A DNA stretch of 64,000 nucleotides from Henckelia pumila (Eukaryota; Streptophyta; Magnoliopsida; Lamiales; Gesneriaceae): NCBI RefSeq assembly GCF_033568475.1, contig NW_027331831.1, forward strand, positions 3,906,001 through 3,970,000, written 5' to 3'. The notes beneath the pieces are model-generated. The model was not told the DNA's origin, searched no databases, and saw nothing but the letters and a program-made list of their open reading frames with translations. Both the position numbers and the translations under genes were made by a program. This document shows positions 1 through 12,800 of this stretch, piece after piece; position 1 is the stretch's first letter; each line of letters opens with the position of its first letter.

Positions 1-1401
1 AGTACATATTTATGAAAATTAGGTACAACCAAGCCTACCATGAAGTACAAATGTCCGATAATAAAGTACATAACGTTGTAAAACAAGCACATTGGAATAA
101 ATTGGGACTTGAGGAATTTCATTTGTAAGATATTAAAAGCATTTTGTATCTACTAAATATAGTATAAATGACGTATAATCACAAGCATGGCCTTCGATTT
201 ATTCACTACATTGAGGATGTGAATATAGGAGATGCATGTGCACTTTGGTTAGTGAATAAAATTCCTTGGCAAATAAATATGCACTAACCAATAAATATTG
301 AAATAACTAACGAGAGTACATATTTTTGAAAATTAGGTACAGCCAAGCCTACCATGAAATACAAATGACCGATAATAAAGTACAAAACGTGGTAAAACAA
401 GCATATTGGAATAATGTGGGACTTGAGAAATTTCATTTGTAAGATATTAAAATCATTTTGTATCTACTAAATATAGTATAAATGACGTATAATCACAAGC
501 ATGGCCTTCGATTTATTCACTACATTGAGGATGTGAATATAGGAGATGTATGTGCACTTTGGTTAGTGAATAAAATTCCTTGGCAAATAAATATGCACTA
601 ACCAATAAATATTGAAATAACTAACGAGAGTACATATTTCTGAAATTTAGGTACAGTCAAGCCTACCATGAAGTACAAATGACCGATAATAAAGTACAAA
701 ACGTGGTAAAACAAGCACATTGGAATAAAGTGAGACTTGAGAAATTTCATTTGTAAGATATTAAAAGCATTTGGTATCTACTAAATATAGTATAAATGAC
801 GTATAATCACAAGCATGACCTTCGATTTATTCACTACATTGAGGATGTGAATATAGGAGATGCATGTGCACTTTGGTTAGTGAATAAAATTTCTTGGCAA
901 ATAAATATGCACTAACCAATAAATATTGAAATAACTAACGAGAGTACATATTTCTGCAATTTAGGTACAGTCAAGCCTACCATGAAGTACAAATGACCGA
1001 TAATAAAGTACAAAACGTGGTAAAACAAGCACATTGGAATAAAGTGAGACTTGAGGAATTTCATTTGTAAGATATTAAAAGCATTTGGTATCTACTAAAT
1101 ATAGTATAAATGACGTATAATCACAAGCATGACCTTCGATTTATTCACTACATTGAGGATGTGAATATAGGAGATGCATGTGCACTTTGGTTAGTGAATA
1201 AAATTTCTTGGCAAATAAATATGCACTAACCAATAAATATTGAAATAACTAACGAGAGTACATATTTCTAAAAATTAGGTACAGCCAAGCCTACCATGAA
1301 GTACAAATGTCCGATAATAAAGTACATAACGTGGTAAAACAAGCACATTGAAATAAATTGGGACTTGAGGAATTTCATTTGTAAGATATTAAAAGCATTT
1401 G
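1..1401. repeat. Tandem array of a 314-bp repeat (4 full units + partial)
   Basis: Units begin with agtacatat at 1, 315, 629, 943 and 1257, an exact 314-bp spacing each time; the fifth unit breaks off near 1401. Copies differ by only a few substitutions. The array probably continues left of the window. Each unit contains a 10-bp inverted repeat (ttggttagtg at 245-254 and cactaaccaa at 282-291 in unit 1) around a 27-nt loop. No coding potential is seen. Confidence 0.95.
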
Positions 1402-1411
1402 ATCAAATCAC

Positions 1412-1682
1412 GCATATGCACGAGAATGTCGCGCTTCTGCGTGAATTGACTGAGATTTGAAGAAATAAATAGAAGAATCCAAGTTGCGCATATGCAGGAG
1501 AAAGTCACGCTTATGCGTGAAGAGGCAGGGAGCAGAAAACTGAGAAGGAAGAAGAACCGCATCTGCGGCTTAATTCATGCATCTGCGTGATTGTACAGAG
1601 AATTCAGAAACAAAGGAAGCGCTTCTGCCCTTGTTTTAATGCATCTGCGGGAAATCTGGATTTGGAAGAAAAAGGCATATGC
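1412..1682. repeat. Cluster of nine GCWTMTGC octamers
   Basis: The octamer GC(A/T)T(A/C)TGC, in the variants gcatatgc, gcttctgc, gcttatgc and gcatctgc, occurs at 1412, 1433, 1488, 1509, 1559, 1579, 1621, 1641 and 1675, often extended by flanking c/g. This is far above chance in 271 bp. It may be a remnant of a retroelement leader or LTR, or an array of protein-binding sites. No real gene is seen here. Confidence 0.6.
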
Positions 1683-2092
1683 GTTTATTTTATGAGCATC
1701 CAACAATACCAAATAACAACACCATCAACATTAATCGTCAACGATAACAAGCATATCAATATGCTGTGCACAATACAAACACAAGAACCATCTAGGCAAA
1801 ACAAAACCATAAATAAATAGAAGTTCACAAAGTTCGGACTAAAATGTTTAAGAACTGAAACCATTAAACTAAAACTAAACCACAAATCCACCACTGGAAC
1901 GTGTATGCTTCCTAGCAGGCAAATCCACGATCAATTGCCCTTCCTCTCTCCTTTTTCTGCTGCAGAAATGTAAAAAAATAAATTAGTTATCAATACTTCG
2001 TAGTAATCATAAATAATAAGAAAGGATGTCGACAAGTAAATCATTGTAGGTACACTCAATATTGAGATACTATTTCAATTAACAATATAAAC

Positions 2093-4519
2093 CTATTCTA
2101 TGGCTTCTTTGCAACTACGTCTGTTGTGCCCTGGCTTATGACAATGACCACACTTTGACACACGTGTTTCAACTTGAGACGGAATCCTCTTAGTCCTTCT
2201 ACGGCCTGGTTGACTTCGTTTATCCGGAGCATTGATTACAGATCCTTCATCATTGTTGGTCTCGTACATGTCAAATGTCGGTATGGGATTGATCATTCCT
2301 TTATATGCTTGACGATACATTTCAATATGGAAATACTGATCACAAAAAGCATATAGCGACATTGACTTTGATTTAATAGCTGCACAAGCATGCTTGCACG
2401 GAAGCATATTAATCTGCCAAGATTTGCATGAACAACTCCATTCATTCAAATCAACCGCAAATGATTTATCACCATCAACTACCTCAAATTTCCAACCACA
2501 TGATTTGTTAATACTCAAGTTTCTGGATTCAATATATGTGGTAGCTAGAGCCTTCTCCTTCTTCGGGCTTAATTCCTGAACCAATACTGATGTTGTTTCT
2601 CGTCGTCTGTGCAACATGTTTATGATTTGCACACGTACATGATCCACCATAGAAACAATTGGAAGATGACGAGCTGGTTTAACCCAGTTGTTCCAACATT
2701 CGGCAATGTTATTATTTATTACACCCCATCGCCTACCAGGAAACAAAGCATTTGCCCAACTTTGTGGATCAGAACTTGTGATAAAAGTACTAGCACGAGG
2801 CATGGATTCCAAAATATTATTAATGTGGCGTGTAAATTCTTGTTGTGAAGGGGCATATGCAGCTTTCTTGAACACAGATGACCAATGTTTTTTGTTGTGT
2901 AACGGATAACTTCGCAAGACCTTCAATGACAAAAAAGTTAACACGTTTATATGACCATCAATAAATAATACTATTTGAAGATTTCAAACAAAAAGTTAAA
3001 TTACTTACTAACCTGCTTCACAAAATTATCCACCAAGTGCCTCAAACAATACGCATGGTGACTTCCCGGAAATAATAGCTTAACAGCCTTGATAATACCG
3101 GAATGTCTATTTGAGAAAAAAATGAACTTTTCAAACACCATGATATGTTGCAAAACAAGGACACCTCTCAAATGAAAACAAAACCATTCCCAATTCGAAT
3201 CATTCTCAGCATCCACTACAGCGTATGCCAATGTAAAAAAATCATCATTGGCATCTTTTGCCACTGCAAGTAGGATACTACCTTTATATTTGTTCTTAAT
3301 ATGAGTTCCATCGAGAAAAATCATTGGTCTACAACCAGTAGCAAAACTAACTGCACATGCATTAAAACAAAGGAATAACCGTTTGAATTTATTGGTTACT
3401 ACATCAATCTCACAATCTACCACACTACCAGGATTTGTTTCTCTAACTGCACGACAATACCATCTCAATTTGTCATAACACCCCTTATCTGTGCCATGGA
3501 GATCATGCATAGCTAATTCCTTGCCCTTCCAAGCCTTGTGATACTCTAAATCTATTCCAAAATCTCTGTGTACATCTTTCACCATTGCACAGGGACGGTA
3601 AGATGGCTCTCCCCTCAATTTATTCTTCATCAAATCTGCGACCCAAGCTGAATCAGCTCTTGGATGTCCTCTACCAGATAAATTGTCCTCTCTACAAGTG
3701 TGTTGTAAATTGCATTTTCTGATCCCAAATAGATTGTCTGCCTTATGTCTGGATGCATAAACTCGCCACTTGCAACTATGTTCAGTACAAACAACAATAA
3801 TCTTATCTCGATCATTTTTGGCATACAAAAATGAGCGTCTTATAGCAACGGAATATTTTTTCATATAAATTCTAAATTCTGCAGCATCTTTGAATGTTTG
3901 GCCCACCCCACGTATGCAATGAAACCAAGAATCAAGGGAATTTTGTGTGGGAGCCTCTTCAAGCTCATTATCACTTCTGGATTGTCTGTCATCTTCGTCG
4001 TCCCTTATGAATTTCACAACCATAACTTTAGAATTACTTTTAGGATGAATCAACATTAAAAATCACCAAAAAACTATAACAAAGTACACCAACAAAATCA
4101 CGCTTTCAAACTCTATCTATACATAAAGATAACAAATAATTATTGAAGTAAACAGTATAGACAGTGCAAAAAAAAAAAAAAGGAACGAGTGAATTATACC
4201 TCTCAGTATTTAAACCTCCTGTAGTTTGATCTTTTTTCTCGGCCCTCAATTCAATCATAGTTAGCCTCATACACATGTGAAGATGTATCATATTACGGAC
4301 ATCATCATTGTTGTTCAAGGTAACGTACATCTTGTACTATGGAGCTATGTATTGTAGTGACATAGATTGAGGATTAATTTGTTCATATTTGCTTGACAAA
4401 CTCTGAAATAAATCATCCAAACTAGATCCACTCATAATTGAAATCACAAATAATTTCTCATTACATTTGCAGCAACCCAAAAAAGCAAGGTTGGAAGAAG
4501 ACCCTACTCCAGATTCCAT
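2093..4519 (-). pseudogene. MuDR/MULE transposase gene, decayed
   Basis: DDE-type transposase of Mutator-like elements. Reading the minus strand: exon 1 about 4519-4200 (start MESGVG), an internal exon ending at 3013 (CAG|GTTAGT), and a last exon 2920-2093 (acceptor ttgaag). The intron between the last two is 92 bp. Domains in order: N-terminal MULE segment (DVRNMIHLH), MuDR DNA-binding domain (WRVYASRHK region), MULE transposase core (FLDGTH...), SWIM zinc finger (CSC...CKH) and a CCHC knuckle (CGHCHKPGHNRRSC) at the C terminus. Damage seen: an in-frame TAG at 4337-4339, and SNRHSG where the family usually has SDRH, so the probable second catalytic Asp is Asn. The first intron acceptor, near 4060, is uncertain. 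A TIR-like end may lie near 5860 (see that entry); no matching left end was found. Confidence 0.88.
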
Positions 4520-4569
4520 TCTACAAAAATAAAAGTAGTTTTCAATCAATAAAAGTTCTCGCATACGAT

Positions 4570-5870
4570 ATTTGTAGAACTATAATTCATTTAAAGCTGA
4601 AATGTCAATCTAAACCAAATGTTATTATTTGGTAAAATATTTGATTCAGAGTTTTATGAAATTCATATACAAGAGAACCATGGATTTGGGCATCTAAAAA
4701 ATACAACAAATGAAGATAACATTACAAAATATTAGAAGCCAAAAAAAAAATGGTGAATGGATTGCAAAACAATATCATCTTCTTCGGATAAATAAAACTC
4801 GTTGGTAGATAGATGCATAACAATGATTGAGTTTACAATTGATTTTTTTAAATCCCAAAAAAAAATCTTGAAGCGTTGCACTTCAATATTCATGCACTAT
4901 TATCATCAATATTGAAAAATTAAAATCTTCACTTACTTCAACTAGAAGAAATGCAATAATTGGCTATAACATAATATCGTATCAAAACCTATATAAAAAA
5001 TATAAAAACAAGACCCAACTTCATATAACCAAAAACATGAATCTATCTATCAAATTTCGGAATTTCGATTGTAGCTCATACGATCTATTTTAACAATCAT
5101 TGAATAACAAAATCTTGCGGGCTACACCAATTAGAAAAACTTTAAATCACAAAGTTATAATGTCCGGGTAAATCCCCAAACCACAAGGGTAATTAATTGT
5201 TTCTTTATATCAACCAAAAATCATATATTTCAAGTAAAGAAAATAATAAAAAAACAAAATGAAGACTTCTCATTCATAATTTATATTAATGGCATTATGT
5301 TTTCGGGTTTAAAACCTAATGAATATCAAGTACCTCAATTCCACTTGAAATGAGTCTGGATAGATCAAATCTACACAAATCTGGAAAAAAAAACATATAA
5401 AGAAGATCAAATCGACTGAAAAATCTCAACATACAATTTACGACACAGAGGCATCGATGGTCAATAAATACATACAAAAGATGAGCACTTACACACAACT
5501 TCGGTCAATATGCAAGAGCGAAGAACGGAGAAGGTGACTCGTTGCTTGCTTCAGTCTCTTTGTAGGTGAGTTTCGTCGGTTGATGGGTTTCGTTGGTTGA
5601 GGCCGTGAGTTTTCTGCCGTTGAATGGGTTGTGAGGGCTTTAGATTGGAGGTGGGGTTTAGAAAAGAGAAATTGCCGATGAAAATAATAGTATATGTATC
5701 TATATATATAAAGGGTAAATATGTAAATTGGGCTTTGTAGGGAGTGAAAAACAAATAAAGTGGAGTATCAGGGAGTGCAAATAATACTTGCCTGTTGGAA
5801 GGACTGAATGCTGAAACTTGTTTATATTTAGGGATTTTTTTCTAATTCACCCTTATTTTATATCCTTAAT
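4570..5870 (-). other. MULE upstream region with possible terminal sequence
   Basis: AT-rich, with no convincing gene. It lies 5' of the transposase on the minus strand. Near 5826-5866 the minus strand reads gggtgaattagaaaaaaat followed by ccctaaa, which resembles the outer end of many plant MULE terminal inverted repeats. No inverted partner is visible between 1 and 2093, so the element boundary is unproven. Confidence 0.35.
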
Positions 5871-6120
5871 TTTGACAAATTATGTGTAATGATTCAGTTT
5901 TTTTCTTCTTTTTTCTTTTTCCTCTAATAGAATAACCTTAAAACAATTCAATGCAAAACGTAAAATCAATGTTTTTTGTTCCATAATTCCATTATCAAAT
6001 AATGTCAATGTTACAATACCAAAAAACAAATTTTACAATTGACACAATAAAATTGAATCCGAAACATGCGATACAAATTTTCAAAAAAATGTTGAGGTAC
6101 AAAAAATGCATCTAAAGTCG

Positions 6121-6200
6121 CATAGATCAATTGGTAATATTTAACAAAATGATCTTTATTTGATCATGAATTTAAAATCAGACCTTCTCAATTTTCTATA
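6121..6200 (+). repeat. Possible degenerate tRNA-derived SINE
   Basis: tagatcaattggta (near 6124) resembles a Pol III A box (as in tRNA TAGCTCAGTTGGTA), and gatcatgaatttaaaatc (near 6162) resembles a decayed B box at SINE-like spacing. No clear tail or target duplication was found. Confidence 0.3.
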
Positions 6201-6339
6201 TATTTATATTTCTTGAATGTTTAAATATCCTTTTTGGGGAAAAAAGTTTGAAGAAATTTGACAATTCAGGAAAAAAAAAATTATTTGACCAAAATCATTT
6301 TTTCAAGCTCTTTTTTTTTTTTTTTTTTACAATATCCAT

Positions 6340-6480
6340 ATATCATAAACTACGTAACTTCATCCATTGACAAATCAACATTTTTCATAATTACAATAAA
6401 AAATAATATTTTTAACATAAAAAATAATAATTTTTTATGAATGACCCGAATAAGAGATATGTAAACCATTTCGCCTGAGT
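6340..6480 (+). repeat. Dispersed repeat copy (gacccgaataagagat type)
   Basis: Contains tgaatgacccgaataagag after an AT-rich stretch of ataaaaaataatattttta type. The same layout recurs in degraded form near 22100-22260 and 27430-27560. This short dispersed family is common in plant genomes; the class was not assigned. Confidence 0.4.
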
Positions 6481-6832
6481 TTTTGTAAATTTGCACATTA
6501 ATTTAGGAATTCATACAAACTGTTCCTTCGTGCACATCCGATAAAATTGGAACAACACAGGAATACGTACGAACTCGTATTCCTTCCGACCCAAGTGCCA
6601 ACGGAAAACTAAAGGTTATTTTTCAAACGATAAGTGTAAAAAATAATTAATGCACGAAACTTGCTCGTTGAATCCTCCATAAAGCATGAATTCGATAGGT
6701 TACACTCATCGAGAATATTGCTATACACTTGATCGTATCGCTTCGTCGACCGTATATAAAACGTGGCTTTGTGTTCCAATCTCCACCAAGTTTGTGGTCT
6801 AAAGAGAATCGGGGTAATAAATACACGTGATA

Positions 6833-9800
6833 TCATAATTTTGAATTCTGTTTCCAAGGGCAGCCACCCACGAAAGCTTGTTCCAACACATCCTCCATTC
6901 TCTTTGCAGGTAGTATCTGTTGCAACAAGATTTATAAGAAGATAAACCACACCAGTACAATTTAAGTCCTCATATTTAGGAACAAAACTTGAAATAAATT
7001 TTCAAAAAAACTTTACATATTATATTAACATCACTTTTTTTCCGTATAACACTACAACTACACCTACTAGTCCTTCCTAGTAACCCCTTTGTTGAGAGCT
7101 CAAACTCAATTAGTGATCGAGCAGGAGCAGAGTTACTCAAGCTCGACTTTAAGAATAACTTTTCGAGTTTGAGATGGGACAAATCAATAACCAAGTTACT
7201 ATCTAGTCTTTATAAATTGAGATGCAAAGCATTCAGTTGTAAAAGAATCGATGATATAATGATAGGTTTAATCATATCAAAAAATATATTTTATTCTAAA
7301 AATTAAATATGGTAGATCAAAGCTCAAGTAAAAAGTGTCAAATCAACCCAACCCAACATAATAATTCACCTCTTCTAGCTCGGTCACAACCAAGCTCGAG
7401 TTGAATTTTTACTGAACCACTGCTCAGGAGCCACTTGACTCACTTGTACTTTTTGACTGATCAAAATGAGATACTTATCTAGATAAAATTGTATGCATAT
7501 TGTTTATAACTAGACATCTAAACTCATAATTCCAAACTCAAGTCACAATTACAAAACTGAAAACATAAAATCGTATAGAGCATAATTTACCTCCAAACAA
7601 GAGAGCACGGCTGCTGGTACCTCCACTAAGTCTTTTAAGTTCCTCTCTGGTAGAATAACTCTTTTGACTCCATATCTGTGGGCCGCTAGAACCTGTATAG
7701 TGCGGACAATAAAAAGAATTTACAAAGTGGCAAGCCCAATTCTTACTTGAAGTCAATGAAAAACGAGAACATGACAAAATGAGCTTATTTATCTCCATCT
7801 GTACATCAACAGGATATAGAGGCCACAATGTTTTGGTAAATATTCATTTCGAACAAAGAGCATTCAAGAAAACAAAAATTATAGCACACTATTTTATGTA
7901 TAATAATGTGATCAGAAGAGAATTATTCAGTGTTCATGATCTTACAGATATCACCCATACAAAGAAAATCCCTGAACATCTATGTCTTCGATCATACAGA
8001 TAACAGAAATTATTTATGATATCAAATCTAGTTCAACGGTTGCAATTCCCTTGTGTTCGTTGGGTGAGAGTTTCAATCTCCAGAAGTTAGCAAGCTCCAA
8101 AAATTAAGCAGGGGATAAAATTCCAATTTGACAGACTTGAGATTTCGGAGTACAAAAAGCCAATTTGAAATACTTAAGATTTCGGAGTATAAAAAGCCGG
8201 AACGGGAAATTAACGAGGAAAATATTTCACTTCAACTGCTGTTCATGATGGTAAATATTTGGCTTCTATCCGATAATAAAAATATATGGCTTCTATTGAT
8301 TTAAATTTTATGTACAAATGAGCAACTTCAACTTTTCGATCCTCATATATACTGCATATTTATCCTTCTTTCAAGAATGGCAACATTTCTCAAACGATAA
8401 CATCTTCTATGGTTTTCCATCCAGTTTCCACCAAATAAGAGAAAGAAAAACGAAAAGAAATGTTAGTTCTCATTTTCCCCGTTAGTTCTCATTTTCCCCG
8501 ATCAATTTCTCACCCCTCGAAAGTCGAAACAAAAATCGCTACATTTTTTTTAATTTATTTTCTTTCCTCACAACAAATTCTCCGACCTTTTCACATTTAC
8601 TAAAATATAGTTGTTTTTCGCATAAGTTATCATCATACCTAGAAATACCACATGATTCTACTCCCAAAATATACTATTTCTAGTATTATTTTATCCAGCC
8701 ATTGGGTGAAAGTTTATCAACAATTTTATTTCTCCAAAAAAAAATCCCAACACATTTTATTATCCAAACACTTCCAAAATATTTCCTTAAAATTCCCAAA
8801 ATAAAACCTCACATTGCCCAAGTATATCTTCCCAATTTCTAGCTGATATTTTACTATTATTTGTCTAAGCTGGGCATTCATTGGGATACCGCAACGGTAA
8901 CATATTTATACCGATAATAAAACTTAATTGTGTACTGTAGCTACTAAAATATGCTTCGTTCCAACCAACCCCCAAAAATTAATCCATAATTGAGACGTCT
9001 AGCAATGAGAACCTCAAAGTTACTTATTTAACAAAGCAGAAGTGAGGCCTCTGATTCTACACTACTGGAAACGAAATGTCAATCAATAGAACATTCCACC
9101 AGCCAAGATAATATCGATCTAGAATTGACAAAACTAACATAGAGACGCAGGCAGCGAGGCAAAAATCCTAAAAAAACCAAGTAGATTGGGTTGGGAGCAT
9201 CAATAAAGGAAAGGAATTGTATGTGCAAAACCTTGTACTTCAATTTATGCAGCAAATGACATAATACCATTTTCTGAAAAATATTAACATGGGAAATTAA
9301 TAAGAATCAATTTGAATTTCTGATAAATAGTACAAATTGCTTTTATTTAATGACATTATATATAAATAGATGAATTTTAAATTAAATTCTAAAATTTGCT
9401 TTTGAAATTTAAACTCAGTCAAGTTTTTATTACTATTTTTTAGTTTTTTATGGTAGTCAAAAATGCAAAAGTTGCCACTCATTTAAAATTCTAACGATCA
9501 ATTTGATATCATACAAAGTTGGGTTTAATTGAATACTCTCGACATAGGTCAGACTCCACCAGGTAATCAACTAACATGAAAGACAATCTCTATGCTAGAC
9601 AAAATGCATATCTGGGTTTGAGGGAAAACAAATGAAATTTGAACTGACTCATTTCGAGCCAATATAATTTTCCTGATCCCATCTCTGAAGAATCTCATCT
9701 AACTGGGATTTAATCCCCATGTCCACCCTTATCTAAGAGAGATAAATTTTATGTAGCATCAAATCAATACTCATCACTGAAAATTATTAGGTCTGCAAAA

Positions 9801-12800
9801 TAATAGTTCATATTGGTAAACTAAAATGTAAAACTCACAAGTGTAACTGAGAATTTACTGTGAAAACTCCAAGAAAATGTACCTTGTCCTTAATACCACC
9901 AACAGGTAAGACTAAACCCCTCAAAGTCAACTCTCCAGTCATTGCTGTATCTGCTCTAACTCTTCGCTGACTGAATAGTGAAACCAATGCGGTTACAAGA
10001 GTTACACCAGCTGAAGGCCCATCCTTTGGGACAGCCCCAGCAGGAAAATGTATATGAATGTCTCGACCTTCGAGGAGATTAGAATCTTTAGCAGCGGCCA
10101 AATTAAGTTCAGTTGCTCTTGCTCTTACCTGTGTGCATGAATAGAGAGAACCATAAAGCCTACAAACACTTCTGAATAATGAGGAAACCTTTATCCTTTT
10201 GTTTTCCATGCAATTAAATGACACCGCACATCAAATTGTACGAAGGAAATTTAAGCAACAAAAGAAAACAAAGAACTTAATTTTTCAACTAAAAATAGAG
10301 CAGCCGGAGGGAATAATGCTTAAAACTGGGCAGTCAACTATTGCTTCATTGTGAATCTGCTAGTTCCAACAAGTATGAATATGGGATTCATATTCACGCC
10401 AAAACACTCAAGATTTGACAAAATACCGTGCAAAAAGTTTGCTTGGTGGCACCCACACAAGTTTCTAATGGATTCTACCGTACAGTAAGAGTTGGAATTA
10501 CGAAAACGTTTTTTAGATGCCAAATTCCAACTCGCACAGCATCCTTAACCTCGTATCTACTTTACTAATACTCAAAACAAGCATGTTATTTATGAATGCA
10601 TAAAACTGTATGTGCAGTGAAAGAATTAAAATTATTACCCACGTCAATGCAATTTGTGCCGATTCTTTGATTACATCCCCAAGTTGCCCGGTCAGATGCA
10701 AATCACCTTTTCCCACCAGTGCGGTAGCCTCAACAAATTGAACCTCCCCACCAACGGCTGTCCAAACAAGTCCAACAGATATCCCAGGAGTTGCAACTCG
10801 ATCAGCAGTTTCTCTATCATCATATCGTGGTGGCTGGTAGACAGCATACACAATATATAAGTCATACCATAAGCAACGACAAATAATAAGAAATGCAGAA
10901 ACAAGAAAAGAGGTACAACAGATGTCTAACAGAACCCAAATAGCCTCATAAAGCAATCAAAGTTACAATATCATTTGGGTTTTTAGGATTCTATCATTTA
11001 TCATTTATTTAAAACAAAAATACTACTTACTCCGAGAACTTTTTCCAACATAGCTTCATCCGCAACCAAAGGTGAGGTCATACGATATGCACTTGAGATA
11101 TCATGGTTGTTGACATCCATTGGAATGACTTCCATTTCTACTTCAGCCTCGTCAGAAAGTCCACCCTCCAATATAGGTGAAGCCAGCCGCTGGACATCTT
11201 TGCTAAGTGGCACAGCCTGATCTTGTTCAGCAACTCTGACGGCCGCTGCACGAGCCAAGGCAGCCAAATTTCTCTCCAGATTGCGGACACCAGCTTCCCT
11301 AGTGTATCTTTGGATGACAAGCTGTACCATTGCCTACAACAAAATCAAGGAATCGATATGGTTTAAGTTCATTAGTTTTCGAAATCTGACATGATGACTA
11401 GCCAATGATGGAAGGGATGGACAGGAGGCACTTCATAAGCATGAACATACTTGTGACATCATAAGAACAAGACTATTTAATTATAAATTATGTAATAATA
11501 GTGCAAGCGTCAACCGTGAAAGGGGCCACAAAAGCATGCCGCAGCATAGTTATCCACTCAAATTGATGATGTGGTTTGCCAGACTCAATCCTCAAGTAAA
11601 TAAAATGGTCTTTGGGTTAGAAGCAACACTTATTTTTGCATTGGTCTGTGTGGTTGGAGAGGAATAGAAGAATTTTTGAAAACATTGAAGAATCGATTGA
11701 CGAGTGTTGGGAAAAGATCAAAATTCGAATTTCTACTGGGATTGGGTCTCATGTACAGTTTGAGAATGTCTCAATTTCAGATTTATTAAGAGATTGAGTT
11801 TTTGTCCATTGTTGAGCTGCTGTCTCATTGCTAACGAGATGGTAGAAGAGTTCAGATTAAAGAAAAAGAAAGGATGGGCTTTTAAAGCAGATTTCGAAAA
11901 AGCATACGATAATGTGCATTTCAGATTTCTGGATTTTGTACTCATGAAAAAGGGATTCGGGGAGAGGTGGAGAAGATGGATCAAAGGCTGCCTAGACAAC
12001 GTCAACTATTCGATTCTTATCAATGGCAGGCCTTTAGGCAAAATAAGAGGAGAAAAAGGTTTAAGGCAGGGAGATTCTCTATCTTGGTAGCTGATGTTCT
12101 GGCTAGGCTGATGGACAAGGCTAAGGCCATGAACTTTATTCAAGGCTTGGATATAGGGAGGGGAGGAGTCGAGGTTTCTCACTTACAATTCGCAGATGAC
12201 TCATTATTTTTTGTGAAGGACGAAGGATATCTAAGATTTTTGAAGGACATTCTTGTTACTTTTTGCGAAATGTCGGGTTTGAAGATCAATCTAGAAAAGA
12301 GTGCTTTGTTGAGCATTAATTGTGAGGCCGCAGCGGAAGTAGAGATGGCTAGAGAGTTTGGTTGCGGGCTGGAGTCTTGGCCCATTACATACCTGGGGGT
12401 CCCTTTAAGAGGAAATCCTCTCAAGGTATCCTTTTGGGAGCCGGTGTTGTTCAAAATGTCAAAAAAGTTGGCGAGTTGGAAAAAATCTTTTCTATCGAGA
12501 GGAGGTAGACTAACCTTGATTGAGGCAATGATGAACGCCATTCCGTTGTATCAGTTATCGCTATTCAGAATCCCTAGGGGGGTGGCGGAGTCCATGGAAA
12601 AGTTAATGAGGAATTTTTTGTGGGATGGGCCGGACGGGGACAAACACTGCCATTTGGTATCTTGGGAAAAGGTTAGCTTGCCGAAGAGTAGGGGAGGGCT
12701 GGGGATCGGCAATATTCGTTCAAGGAATAAGGCTTTGTTGGGTAAATGGTGGTGGCGTTTCTCGGAGGAGGGTAATTCATTGTGGAAGAGGATTGTGGCC

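Larger units (their letters stand above)
5870..6832. other. Intergenic spacer between MULE and LON2 3' end
   Basis: AT-rich, no gene recognised. It contains a possible degenerate tRNA-derived SINE (6121-6200), a copy of a dispersed repeat (6340-6480), and the downstream/3' UTR side of LON2, whose stop codon is at 6833-6835. Confidence 0.5.

Noticed and set aside
1-1401. CRISPR-like array
   Set aside because: The whole 314-bp unit repeats with no variable spacers, and the DNA is plant.
1587-1820. 77-codon plus-strand open frame
   Set aside because: It runs through the octamer cluster, is low-complexity, and has no recognisable domain or splice partner.
6609-6950. 113-codon minus-strand open frame
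   Set aside because: It overlaps LON2 exon 17 in another frame and has no domain of its own.
7538-7828. 96-codon minus-strand open frame as a gene
   Set aside because: It overlaps LON2 exon 16 (7692-7591) in a different frame; the Lon protein sequence is in the other frame.
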